Source: a virus
DNA length: 64,000 nucleotides
Strand: one strand, 5' to 3'
Virus record (IMG/VR): IMGVR_UViG_3300041583_000385
Span: 22,323 to 86,322 of that record
This document shows positions 17,554 to 26,195 of the stretch, piece after piece. The notes beneath the pieces are model-generated. The model was given only the letters and a program-made list of their open reading frames with translations, did no database searches and was not told the origin of the DNA. Position 1 is the first letter of the stretch. Each line of letters opens with the position of its first letter. The position numbers and the translations under genes were made by a program.

Positions 17554-18289
17554 ATGGTAGTTTGTGTAAAATGTCTTTTTGATAAAGAAGAATCGGAATT
17601 TAGTAAAAAATCTAATATTTGTAAAAAATGTAAAAGAAAAGAAGCTTATGATAGATTTAGGATAAATAATCCGGACAAGATGAAAAAATATCATAAGAAA
17701 TATTATGAAAATAACAAAGAAGATATTATAAAAATTAATACCAATTACTATCAAAATAACAAAGAAGAAAGATTATTAAAGAAGAAAGATTACTATCAAA
17801 ATAACAAAGAAGTGATTTTATCAAAGAAGAAAGATTACTATCAAGTAAGTAAAGAAAGTAAGAAATTATATAATAGTAAGTATTATGAAAATAACAAAGA
17901 AGATATTATAAAATCTAATGTTAAATATAAAAGAATGAGATTGGAAAATGATGAAATGTATAAATTAACTCATTATATGAGGGGTTTGATTATGTCTGGG
18001 TTCACAAGAAAGAATATTAAAAAGGATATTAAAACAGAAAACATTTTATGTTGTTCATTTGAAGAATTTAAATTGTATCTGGAATATAAATTTGAAGAAT
18101 GGATGAATTGGGATAATAGGGGGGTTATATAATGGTGAGTTAAACCATGGATGGGATGTTGATCACATAATCCCTCTATCAACAGCAAAGACAGAGGAAG
18201 ATATAATAAGGTTAAATCACTATACAAACTTACAACCTTTATGTAGTAAAGTTAATAGGTATATTAAGAAGAATAAATTAATAAATTAA
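17554..18289 (+). pseudogene. HNH homing endonuclease with +1 frameshift in a G-run
   Basis: N-terminal zinc-ribbon (CVKCLFDKEESEFSKKS, CKKCKRK), then Tyr/Asn/Lys repeats (YYENNKED, DYYQNNKE), then KFEEWMNWDNRG. A run of six G (18119-18124) ends the frame at 18132. One base fewer would continue into GLYNGELNHGWDVDHIIPLS and TNLQPLCSKVNRYIKKNK, the HNH core (D-H...H...N). Total length 736 nt fits one inserted base. Either inactivated or a homopolymer error. Confidence 0.8.
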
Positions 18290-18291
18290 TT

Positions 18292-18843
18292 ATGAAAATG
18301 AAAACAAGAGAAATACAAGACACAACAACAATGAAATGGTATACTATTAGAACACAATCTAATAGAGAGAAAAGCGTTTCTGAGAAAATAAAAAAAGAAC
18401 CTGAATTGAAAAGTTCAGTTGGTGAAGTAATTGTTCCATTAGAACAAGTTTACAATCTTAAAAATGGTAAAAAGGTAGTAAGAGACAAAATAATGTTCCC
18501 TGGTTATATCTTTGTAGAGGCTAGTTCTATTGGTGAGTTGAAATATTTCCTAAGAGGGTGTGATGGAGCTACTGGATTCTTAACAGAGAGAGATGGTAGT
18601 ATTAAACCTATGAAAGAAAAGGAAATTAATAGAATTATAGGTCAGCAAGAAGAACAAAAGGACCTTGATATCAGTGATTTGTTTATTGTTGGGGAAGATA
18701 TAACTATAACTGATGGTCCATTTGATACAATGGTTGGTACTATTGAGAGTATTAATGGTGATAAAGTTAAAGTTAACGTTTCTATTTTTGGTAGAAAAAC
18801 TCCATTAGACCTTAGTATAATGCAAATAAATAAAAAGAACTAA
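18292..18843 (+). CDS. NusG-like transcription factor (NGN + KOW)
   Basis: 183 residues. NGN domain: KWYTIRTQSNREKSVSEKI, FPGYIFVEA, CDGATGFLT. KOW motif: EDITITDGPFDTMVGTI with IFGRKTPLDL. An internal ATG at 18331 would give the usual NusG start (MKWYTIR). A phage NusG could replace or compete with host NusG, for example as a processive antiterminator like RfaH/LoaP/UpxY. No other RNA polymerase-related gene is seen nearby. Confidence 0.9.
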   Translation: MKMKTREIQDTTTMKWYTIRTQSNREKSVSEKIKKEPELKSSVGEVIVPLEQVYNLKNGKKVVRDKIMFPGYIFVEASSIGELKYFLRGCDGATGFLTERDGSIKPMKEKEINRIIGQQEEQKDLDISDLFIVGEDITITDGPFDTMVGTIESINGDKVKVNVSIFGRKTPLDLSIMQINKKN

Positions 18844-18849
18844 AACTTT

Positions 18850-19347
18850 TTGAATAAGGATTTAATAGATAAAATATTAGATGCTTCTAATAAAATACAC
18901 AAAGCATCATTAAGAAGTCAGTCTAATTATATCATAACTAGTCAGGTTTTTAATGATGCTTTGAATAATATATTTAATAAGAAATCTGATAGGATAAATA
19001 AAATCAATTACGATAGAATCATTTATCATAGATGTTAAATCAAGAGTACCATATACACAACAATTACAAATGGAATCCATCATAAGAGATAATATAACTA
19101 ACATTCGATCAAAGAATGATTTTATCCCTGACTCTATTAACGATAAACTAAATTCACTATGAAGAATGACTAGAGATATAACCAAAGATCTATATAATAC
19201 AATGATGGCTATGAATAGAATGAGAAAAATTAAAAATATATTTAATGAGAGCTAAGTGGGAATTAATGAAGGAATTAATGAAGACTGGTGAACAGTATAT
19301 TAGTACAGATTGGGCTATAAAAAATATATTAAATATATCAAAGTAAG
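18850..19347 (+). pseudogene. Decayed gene(s), several short frames
   Basis: After NusG the sequence breaks into short readable peptides: LIDKILDASNKIHKASLRSQ with SNYIITSQVFNDALNNIF (TTG start at 18850), then in the +1 frame VKSRVPYTQQLQMESIIRDN (to 19162), then MTRDITKDLYNTMMAMNRM and MRAKWELMKELMKTGEQYIS. The first two can be joined by one shift near 19015. 'SNYIITS' is reminiscent of major-capsid-type proteins, but this is weak. No intact gene remains. Confidence 0.45.
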
Positions 19348-19380
19348 AATTCAGAAAAGAGAAAATTAAAAGAATATTTG

Positions 19381-19800
19381 ATGGAGAGTAAAGAAGAAAG
19401 ATACGAGAAAACATATTTAAGAATGGCTAGAGAATGGGCAAACCTCTCACATTGTACAAGGAAACAGGTAGGAGCTCTTATAGTTAAGAATGGTATGATT
19501 ATATCAGATGGTTATAATGGAACACCCACAGGCTTCGATAATGCTTGTGAGATAGAAGATGGCACAACAAGTTGGAGTGTTATACATGGAGAAGCAAACG
19601 CTATCTTGAAATGTGCTAGACATGGACATTCTTGTGATGGTGCTACTTTATATCAAACACATTCACCTTGTAGAGAATGTTCTAAATTAATATTACAATC
19701 AGGTATAAAAAAGGTAGTTTATATTGTGGAATATAAAGACACATCTGGTTTAGACTTTTTAATAGAAGCTGGAATAGAAATTAAGAGATATGATGTTTGA
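19381..19800 (+). CDS. Deoxycytidylate (dCMP) deaminase
   Basis: 139 residues from ATG 19381. Zinc site: HGEANA (His69, catalytic Glu71) and PCREC (Cys97, Cys100). GALIVKNGMIISDGYNG is typical of phage dCMP deaminases. Makes dUMP for dTTP synthesis. No thymidylate synthase is visible in the window. Confidence 0.93.
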   Translation: MESKEERYEKTYLRMAREWANLSHCTRKQVGALIVKNGMIISDGYNGTPTGFDNACEIEDGTTSWSVIHGEANAILKCARHGHSCDGATLYQTHSPCRECSKLILQSGIKKVVYIVEYKDTSGLDFLIEAGIEIKRYDV

Positions 19801-20287
19801 TGTATTTGTAAATGAAATTAAAGCTGTAAGTCCTAAGAGAGAACTATCCGTATTCCCAATATCTGAATATAATTTAGAAGCTATCAAATATTTAGTTGAA
19901 AATTGTGAAATGGGTAATAACGGACCAAATATTAATGTTAGGTTAGCAACCTTTAATACATCACTTTGGTTAGGTGACTTTCTTGATAAATATTGGGATA
20001 AGATATCATATGTGTCAAAGTTACCAGCTTTTAATATCATTAAAGTTGAGGATGGTTCTATTGTTGTGAAGACTTATGAAACAAAATCTGATACATTTGA
20101 TAATGAAGAAGAGTTAGATAAATTCTTTGAAGATGGTAAATGGAAGAAGTTTGTAATATACAAAGTGTCTAAGTTCGCAGATATATCTAAAATGACTAGT
20201 TTTTATACTATTAGGTATGCTGATATAACTGAAAAGTATGAAGTTAGAGATAAAAAAATAGAACATATCTTGGGTGATATTAAATAA
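19790..20287 (+). CDS. Hypothetical protein
   Basis: 165 residues. Overlaps dCMP deaminase by 11 nt. Contains GGMG-free alpha/beta pattern (PISEYNLEAIKYLVENCEMG, NTSLWLGDFLDKYWD). Not recognised. Converges with the UV endonuclease gene. Confidence 0.6.
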   Translation: MMFDVFVNEIKAVSPKRELSVFPISEYNLEAIKYLVENCEMGNNGPNINVRLATFNTSLWLGDFLDKYWDKISYVSKLPAFNIIKVEDGSIVVKTYETKSDTFDNEEELDKFFEDGKWKKFVIYKVSKFADISKMTSFYTIRYADITEKYEVRDKKIEHILGDIK

Positions 20288-21191
20288 ATTCCTTTCTATA
20301 TTTAATAACAGCTAAATCTTTAGCCTTTGCCTCAATCTCCGTATCAAAATCAAGACCATAAGTTTTAATTTCCTCATAGATATAATCAGCATGCGCTGTT
20401 TTTCTACTAGTTTTATCTTCTAATGTTTTTGATGAACTCATATGTGTTAATACTCTTGTTTTCCAAGTAGAGTGTGCTAGTTTTATAGATTCTTCCATAC
20501 TTTGATCCTGTGGACCAAATAGGAAGTGATGTTGGTCAAAAACAATTGGAATACCTATTTTGTCATATAACCACTCATGTAACATCTTAACAGAGTATTG
20601 GTTCGGTGAATCATCATTCTCAATAGTTAATCTCTTTTTACAAGATTCACTCAATTCACTAAATCTATCTACAAATCTTTGAGCAGCTTCTTCTCTAGTT
20701 GGTTTTGTTGTATTGATATGTATATTTATCGGATAAAATGTCGATTGATCTAATCCCATTAAATCCATTATCTCAGCGTGTTTATTTAATTCTTTTATAG
20801 TTTTCAAAACCACTGATTCGTTCTCAGATGCTAATACATTAAAGGGGCCTGGGTGGTATGAAACTCTAATATTATTAGATTTAACCTTATCACCAATTTC
20901 TAATAATAAGGATTGTATTTTGTTAAAATTTGGTAGATCTTCAAATTCATATTCAGACATCCATGGAAATGAATCACTAGACATTCTATAAATATAGATA
21001 TCTTGGCTTAGATTATAATCTAAAACTTTCAAAGTATCTTTTAGATTATCTATTACCAACTCAGAGACATATGTTATACCTTTTGATATAAAGGTTTTCT
21101 TTATCATTCCCCTATTAACCTTAATATGGTCTTTTGGTCTTTTATTTATATTACACCCCATTGAGATGCAGCAATATCCTATATTATTCAT
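20280..21191 (-). CDS. uvsE: UV-damage endonuclease UvsE/UVDE
   Basis: 303 residues from ATG 21191 (promoter 5 nt upstream; an upstream TTG frame is rejected). TIM-barrel UVDE motifs: GYCCISMG at the start, RMSSDSFPW, VSYHPGPFNVLAS, NIHINTTK, LTIENDD, VFDQHHF, and THMSSSKT with HADYI. These supply the metal-binding His/Glu/Asp set. Nicks DNA 5' to UV lesions for alternative excision repair of phage or host DNA. Confidence 0.92.
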   Translation of the reverse strand: MNNIGYCCISMGCNINKRPKDHIKVNRGMIKKTFISKGITYVSELVIDNLKDTLKVLDYNLSQDIYIYRMSSDSFPWMSEYEFEDLPNFNKIQSLLLEIGDKVKSNNIRVSYHPGPFNVLASENESVVLKTIKELNKHAEIMDLMGLDQSTFYPINIHINTTKPTREEAAQRFVDRFSELSESCKKRLTIENDDSPNQYSVKMLHEWLYDKIGIPIVFDQHHFLFGPQDQSMEESIKLAHSTWKTRVLTHMSSSKTLEDKTSRKTAHADYIYEEIKTYGLDFDTEIEAKAKDLAVIKYRKEFI

Positions 21192-21195
21192 TATA

Positions 21196-21203
21196 CAAAT
21201 ATA
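21196..21203 (-). promoter_or_regulatory. TATATTTG promoter element
   Basis: TATATTTG on the minus strand then TATA and the ATG at 21191. Confidence 0.6.
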
Positions 21204-21247
21204 CAAATTTAATATTTATATCACAAATTATAAAAGGTTATGATATT

Positions 21248-21257
21248 TTAATATATA
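21248..21257 (+). promoter_or_regulatory. Phage-type AT promoter motif
   Basis: TTAATATATA just before two close ATGs (21257, 21263). The overlap with the first ATG favours the second as the start. Confidence 0.45.
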
Positions 21258-21262
21258 TGTTT

Positions 21263-21829
21263 ATGATAGTTAGAAAATATTTAGATTTTATAAAAGAAGA
21301 GTTTCAAGAAACTCCAGAGAGTTATATATCAACCGCATTAACAGCAATCAAACAAAAGATTGATAAAATGTTTGATTTCCAAGAAGGTGATTTAGATAAT
21401 CCACCAGAAGCAGAAGAAGACCCAACAAAGATTAAAAAACTATCAACAAAGGATAGTAATAAAATGAGCTTTGAAGATTTGGGTGTTACTTTAGAGAGTT
21501 CTGAGATTTCAAAATATTCTAAAATGTATGACTCATTAACTGTAAAATATACGGATGATGAAAATACATATACTTTAATTCTTATGATAGATATTAAAGA
21601 AGCTATTCCTAAAGATCCAGAAGAAAATTTCGACAGTGATGATATAGAAAAGTGTTATATTAAATTCAAAAAATATAGCTTAGATAATCTTACTGAAATA
21701 ATTGGACAAATTAGTAAAAATATCGATATAAAAGATATCGATGAAGAATTCCTAATCGATCTAAAAATAGAACTTGATGATAAATTTGGTGGTGATAACG
21801 ATGAATTCGAAATCGAAACCAACAAATAA
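21263..21829 (+). CDS. Leader-bearing acidic protein (YLDFIKE|E)
   Basis: 188 residues. The leader MIVRKYLDFIKE|E is close to the T4 internal-protein leader pattern. The body is acidic with a PEAEEDPTK linker and a compact domain (SLTVKYTDDENTYTLILMID). Start taken downstream of the promoter motif; a longer frame back to 21134 is rejected. Confidence 0.65.
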   Translation: MIVRKYLDFIKEEFQETPESYISTALTAIKQKIDKMFDFQEGDLDNPPEAEEDPTKIKKLSTKDSNKMSFEDLGVTLESSEISKYSKMYDSLTVKYTDDENTYTLILMIDIKEAIPKDPEENFDSDDIEKCYIKFKKYSLDNLTEIIGQISKNIDIKDIDEEFLIDLKIELDDKFGGDNDEFEIETNK

Positions 21830-21838
21830 TTAATCATC

Positions 21839-22714
21839 TTGAAATACTTAAAGAAATATAAAATATTTGAATCTAGTGGTTATTTGGATCACTACCTAAG
21901 TAAGTTGGGTGCTACTAAAGATGATATAAGAGATATATTTTCAGAAGTTATTGATCAGGGTTATGAATTAAAATTAAAAGTACTTTATCAAGATTCCAAT
22001 GGGAGAATAAGAATTAAAAAATCAACAGCAAGTGAGAATCCCATACTTAAAATCTCTTTATCATCTGATAAAGTATCATATGTTGGTGGAAGTGTCAAAT
22101 TTGATAGCATAACATATATAGAAACAATATACCACTCATTATCCAGGTTTATAAACACATATGGGTCTAATATTAAAAAGATAACTTATGAGTTAGATAA
22201 TAAAGCTGAAATAACTGTAAATTGTATTTTTGAAACTGAAACTGATGAGTCTAAATTAAAAATATCAAAGAATGATATTTTTAATTGTGTTAGAAAGGCT
22301 TTGTCTAATAAATTACCGGATGGTTATAATGATTCTATATCTTTTAAAGATTTTCAAGGCACTCACGGGATTATTAAAATGTCAGATTTATATAAACTAG
22401 AGAAATACAAGGAATTAAGAGAAATTCTGAGAAATTCTGAGGAGAAATACATAAATAATTATAAAGAGATAGAATCATTATGTTCTGTATTAAGGGATGA
22501 AATAGCTATTGAACTATCATTAAAAAGTGGTGGTGATATTAGATTTATTAAAAAGGATAGAACAGAAGGAGCCCTTTATGTATTTATTGATAATGTTGAA
22601 TCATATAGACTTGGTAATTTATCATGTTATGATAATGATTCTAGGAGATATTCTGAGAGAATTAAAACAGGATTTTTATCAAAAAAGAATATAGAGGTTG
22701 AATTATTCTATTAG
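21839..22714 (+). CDS. Leader-bearing protein with TTG start (MKYLKKYKIFE|S)
   Basis: 291 residues. The TTG at 21839 is required because the canonical leader follows it directly. The body has DIFSEVIDQGYELKLKVLY (family helix/strand) and a second half that resembles a second copy (NYKEIESLCSVLRDEIAIEL). Function unknown. Stop is TAG. Confidence 0.7.
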   Translation: MKYLKKYKIFESSGYLDHYLSKLGATKDDIRDIFSEVIDQGYELKLKVLYQDSNGRIRIKKSTASENPILKISLSSDKVSYVGGSVKFDSITYIETIYHSLSRFINTYGSNIKKITYELDNKAEITVNCIFETETDESKLKISKNDIFNCVRKALSNKLPDGYNDSISFKDFQGTHGIIKMSDLYKLEKYKELREILRNSEEKYINNYKEIESLCSVLRDEIAIELSLKSGGDIRFIKKDRTEGALYVFIDNVESYRLGNLSCYDNDSRRYSERIKTGFLSKKNIEVELFY

Positions 22715-22766
22715 AATATCCGTAACACTAGATTAAAGGAAGCACATTCTATTTAATAAATAATCT

Positions 22767-23285
22767 ATGGGATTAAATATTGTTGCATCATATCAAACTA
22801 TTACAGAATTTAAAAGATCTAGGTATTTTAAGATAAATCTTGGATTAGTTGCTACTGTTGAGAAAAATGGTAAAAGAACTTTTAATCCTGATGATAAATT
22901 CAGTTACTATTATTATAGCCAATATAAAGCAACTATATATGGACAGGGTAATGTTGGTGATATAAAATTTTACGCAGATCACTTCATAAAAGATAATACA
23001 TTCGCTGTTTATTATGGTGATACATTCGAAGAATTTCTATTTAATTTTGATAGGGTAATGGTTAGTAAAAATAATATAGATTTTTATTTAGGTCACATAT
23101 TAAAGAGTGTTGAGGAACAATATGAAGAAAGGGTTAAAAATAAAGAACTTAAAAAACTTGAAGTTCAACCGGAAGGTAATGCTGAGAATATTCTTAAAAA
23201 CCCAGGTAATGTTAATTACGCTGATTTGAAGGCATATTTAAAAACAAAACAAAATAGTAGATACAAAAATAATAACAGTTTATGA
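22767..23285 (+). CDS. Hypothetical protein before endolysin
   Basis: 172 residues, aromatic-rich N-terminal half (FSYYYYSQYKATIYGQGNVG), helical C-terminal tail (LGHILKSVEEQYEERVKNKEL). Overlaps the endolysin start by 4 nt. Possibly a virion protein. Confidence 0.6.
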   Translation: MGLNIVASYQTITEFKRSRYFKINLGLVATVEKNGKRTFNPDDKFSYYYYSQYKATIYGQGNVGDIKFYADHFIKDNTFAVYYGDTFEEFLFNFDRVMVSKNNIDFYLGHILKSVEEQYEERVKNKELKKLEVQPEGNAENILKNPGNVNYADLKAYLKTKQNSRYKNNNSL

Positions 23286-24313
23286 AACTTAAAAGAATTA
23301 TAATGCTTAGAATGTCTGGTGATGATGTTCGTTGGATGCAAACTAAGTTAAAGGAATATGGATACCATAAAGGTAAGATTGATGGATTTTTTGGACAAAA
23401 TACATTAATCTCTGTTACTAATTATCAAAGATCTATTGGTATTAAAGCTGATGGTGTTGTTGGTCCACAAACTTGGAGTCAGATAACAAACCATTTAGAA
23501 AACAAAAAGCAAAAAGAGTCGGATGGTATTGAAGTTGATGTTGTGTTAACACCAATCCCTAGAAATGAAGATATCCCATTTAAGATATCATATATCGGTG
23601 ATGATTCATTAAAAATATATGATTGTTTTTTAGAAGATGATGAATATTATAAAACAGAGACACAAAAAGATACTATTTGGTTACATCATACTGCTGGTGG
23701 TTCTAGACCAGATTGGACAATTGGTGGATGGGAAAGAGATTATCAAAAAGATAAAAAAGGAAACCCAGTTTTAGATAAAGATGGTAACCAAAAATCATTA
23801 AGGGTTGGTACTCAATTTGTAATAGGTAGAAGTTCTTCGTCTAAGAAAGATGTATTGTGGGATGGAAAGGTTCTAAGAGCTTTTGATGATAGATATTGGG
23901 CTTATCACTTAGGTATATCAGGAAGTAAAAGTAAAGCGTTAAACTCAAAGTCTATTGGTATAGAGATATGTAATTATGGGCCATTGACATTAGGTAGAGA
24001 CGGTAGATATTATAACTATGTTAACCGCCCTGTTAATGATGAAGATGTTGTTGAACTAGATAAGCCATTTAGAGGATACAAACACTATGAAAGATATACA
24101 GACACTCAGATAGAAACTGTAAGAAAGCTTATACTATATTTGAAGAATAGATGGGATATACAGATAGAAAGTGGTATTTATGATGAAGAATGGTTTGAGT
24201 ATAATGATAAATGGTTCTCAAATGGTGGAATAAGAAGTCATACACAAGTAAGAACAGGTAAGTTTGATATATTCCCACAGAAGGAGATGATAGAAATGTT
24301 AAATAGTTTATGA
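23282..24313 (+). CDS. Endolysin: peptidoglycan-binding domain + N-acetylmuramoyl-L-alanine amidase
   Basis: 343 residues. N-terminal PG-binding-1 domain (residues ~10-70): GDDVRWMQTKLKEYGYH, GKIDGFFG, GVVGPQTWSQI. Amidase_2 domain: IWLHHTAGG (first zinc His), YWAYHLGISG, SIGIEICNYG, and IRSHTQVRTGKFDIFP (His and Lys of the active site). No signal peptide, so a holin elsewhere is expected. ATG of the following leader relic overlaps its stop. Confidence 0.93.
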   Translation: MKLKRIIMLRMSGDDVRWMQTKLKEYGYHKGKIDGFFGQNTLISVTNYQRSIGIKADGVVGPQTWSQITNHLENKKQKESDGIEVDVVLTPIPRNEDIPFKISYIGDDSLKIYDCFLEDDEYYKTETQKDTIWLHHTAGGSRPDWTIGGWERDYQKDKKGNPVLDKDGNQKSLRVGTQFVIGRSSSSKKDVLWDGKVLRAFDDRYWAYHLGISGSKSKALNSKSIGIEICNYGPLTLGRDGRYYNYVNRPVNDEDVVELDKPFRGYKHYERYTDTQIETVRKLILYLKNRWDIQIESGIYDEEWFEYNDKWFSNGGIRSHTQVRTGKFDIFPQKEMIEMLNSL

Positions 24314-24526
24314 AATATATAAAATTATACGAAAGTTACGATCACAAAGAAACAAAATATGGTTATATGACCTTATAAATATGATGATAGGTCAAATTTC
24401 ATTGAAATTGAATCTATGGGTAATGAGTGGATAGATAAGATATATACTATTGTATCAGAAAATGATGGTTCTTATAAAGGGTGGGATGATAAAATGACGA
24501 TGATGCTTTATCTATATCACCAATGA
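24310..24526 (+). pseudogene. Decayed leader gene (MKYIKLYE|S)
   Basis: Starts MKYIKLYESYDHKETKYGYM then stops at 24379. Beyond, in another frame, NFIEIESMGNEWIDKIYTIV is readable to a TGA at 24526. A leader protein that has lost its frame. Confidence 0.6.
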
Positions 24527-24533
24527 AATTTTA

Positions 24534-24791
24534 TTAATTATAAATTATAGCTAGTATCTTATATAATTGTAATTGACTTTCTTCATCTATTTCGTCAAAA
24601 TCAACAACGATATCTAAATCATCTTGGAAAATATGCAAGAAAACCTTATTAGATTCGACATCCCATTCAACTGAATTAAACTCACCCATTGGTAGACTTA
24701 TATCCATCAAAAGTTCATTTAGTCCAAATCCCAATAGTTTAATTAAGTTAATTATTTTATTCCTCATCACCTTACATAAAATTTTCTTCAC
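24534..24791 (-). CDS. Small acidic hypothetical protein
   Basis: 85 residues; start may instead be the ATG at the ninth codon (MRNKIINLIKLLGFGLNELL). C-terminal half acidic (FQDDLDIVVDFDEIDEES). Unknown. Confidence 0.5.
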   Translation of the reverse strand: MKKILCKVMRNKIINLIKLLGFGLNELLMDISLPMGEFNSVEWDVESNKVFLHIFQDDLDIVVDFDEIDEESQLQLYKILAIIYN

Positions 24792-24838
24792 TATCTATAT
24801 ATTAAATTTCAATATATTAAGTTTTGAATTTTATTTTT

Positions 24839-24848
24839 TAATATATAA
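24839..24848 (+). promoter_or_regulatory. Phage-type AT promoter motif
   Basis: TTAATATATA 25 nt before the start of the gene at 24874. Confidence 0.45.
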
Positions 24849-24873
24849 TACCAACAAAATAAAGTATTAGAAA

Positions 24874-26151
24874 ATGGGTTTATTAAAATATAATGATTAT
24901 ATAACAGAAAAGGTAGCTTATAAGCTATTACTTGAATCTAAAGTTGTTTTTTCTAAGAAGTTTGTTAATTTATTAACTAAGATGAAGACAAATAAAGTAG
25001 CATCTAATTTGTTGGGTATTTATTCTAAGGATATTGATGTATCACATAATTACATTGACACTACTGATGCTAAAGACGCTGTATCATTTACACCAGATAG
25101 AAAAGCTCAAGAATTGTTAAAGGATAGACCACAATTATGGGAAGTTAGAGACACACAAAGATATTTAACACATGCAAATGGTAATAGTAAATTATTTGAC
25201 GCACTTGGTTATGAAAAACCAGATGGAGACCCTTGGGTGCCTGGTGAGGGAACAATTGGTTATATTTTAGGAGAAACTATTAGTGAGAAATCAGGTAAAA
25301 TATATGTTATTTTTGAAGAAGAAGGAGACTCAAGAAAAACAGTTCTTAATAAAGAAGCATTAGAAGCAAGTGAATCATCAGAAAATTCTAAAATTTGGTC
25401 AACATCAAGAAATAGTATTAAAGTAGGTAGATTAGTTAGAGCTATATTAAAAGCATCTAAATTAGAATTTACCGATAAAGATATAGAAGAATTCACAAAT
25501 ACATATAAAGCAACCTTTGATTTTGAACAAGACGTACTTAAACAATTTGATATAGTTTCTGGTAAAGATATATCACGTTGGTATGATAATAGTGATGAAG
25601 AAACTTATGTAGATGGTGGTGGTGTATTAAACAACTCTTGTATGTCACACTCACCTAGTGAGTACTTTGATATGTATTGTAACAACACTAAGGAAATTCA
25701 AATGGTTATTTTATATGGTGATGATGGTGAGATTAAAGATGGTAAATTTGTATCAGATCAGATAAAGGGTAGAGCGCTATTATGGAAAGCTAATATTGGT
25801 GGATCTGACGGTACATTTATGGATAGAATCTACACAACTAATGATAGTGATGTTGAATTATTCAAACAATATGCTGAGAAGAATAATTGGTGGTATAAGA
25901 AATCACAAACTATGGAACCTGGTGAAAATATCACAAATGGATCAGGATCCAAAAGTGCAACAATAACAGTTAAACTAACAGGTAGTGGTGGGACTTGGGA
26001 TAGATACCCATATATGGATACAATGTGTTACTTAAATCAAGATGGTGATATATTAACTAATAATGATGAAGGAGATTTAGAGATAAACAGAACATTCAGA
26101 GATACCGATGGAGGGTATATGGATTCTGATGGTGATTATCAATATGATTAA
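24874..26151 (+). CDS. Large leader-bearing protein (YNDYITE|K), conserved phage family
   Basis: 425 residues. The leader MGLLKYNDYITE ends I-T-E. The central and C-terminal part has a set of motifs I associate with a widespread but uncharacterised phage family: NNSCMSHSPSEYFDMYCNN, GRALLWKANI, FMDRIYTTNDSD, LFKQYAEKNNWWYK. Function unknown. A bidirectional terminator separates it from dnaK. Confidence 0.7.
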   Translation: MGLLKYNDYITEKVAYKLLLESKVVFSKKFVNLLTKMKTNKVASNLLGIYSKDIDVSHNYIDTTDAKDAVSFTPDRKAQELLKDRPQLWEVRDTQRYLTHANGNSKLFDALGYEKPDGDPWVPGEGTIGYILGETISEKSGKIYVIFEEEGDSRKTVLNKEALEASESSENSKIWSTSRNSIKVGRLVRAILKASKLEFTDKDIEEFTNTYKATFDFEQDVLKQFDIVSGKDISRWYDNSDEETYVDGGGVLNNSCMSHSPSEYFDMYCNNTKEIQMVILYGDDGEIKDGKFVSDQIKGRALLWKANIGGSDGTFMDRIYTTNDSDVELFKQYAEKNNWWYKKSQTMEPGENITNGSGSKSATITVKLTGSGGTWDRYPYMDTMCYLNQDGDILTNNDEGDLEINRTFRDTDGGYMDSDGDYQYD

Positions 26152-26160
26152 TATAAATAA

Positions 26161-26192
26161 AAAAACCCAGTCAAAATTGACTGGGTTTTTTT
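26161..26192. terminator. Bidirectional intrinsic terminator
   Basis: 8-bp stem CCCAGTCA-AAAT-TGACTGGG flanked by A5 on the left and T7 on the right. Serves the convergent genes at 24874 and dnaK. Confidence 0.85.
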
Positions 26193-26195
26193 ATT

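Noticed and set aside
21134-21262. Upstream extension of the leader gene at 21263
   Set aside because: It overlaps the promoter region of uvsE and lacks the leader at its start; the canonical leader begins at 21263.
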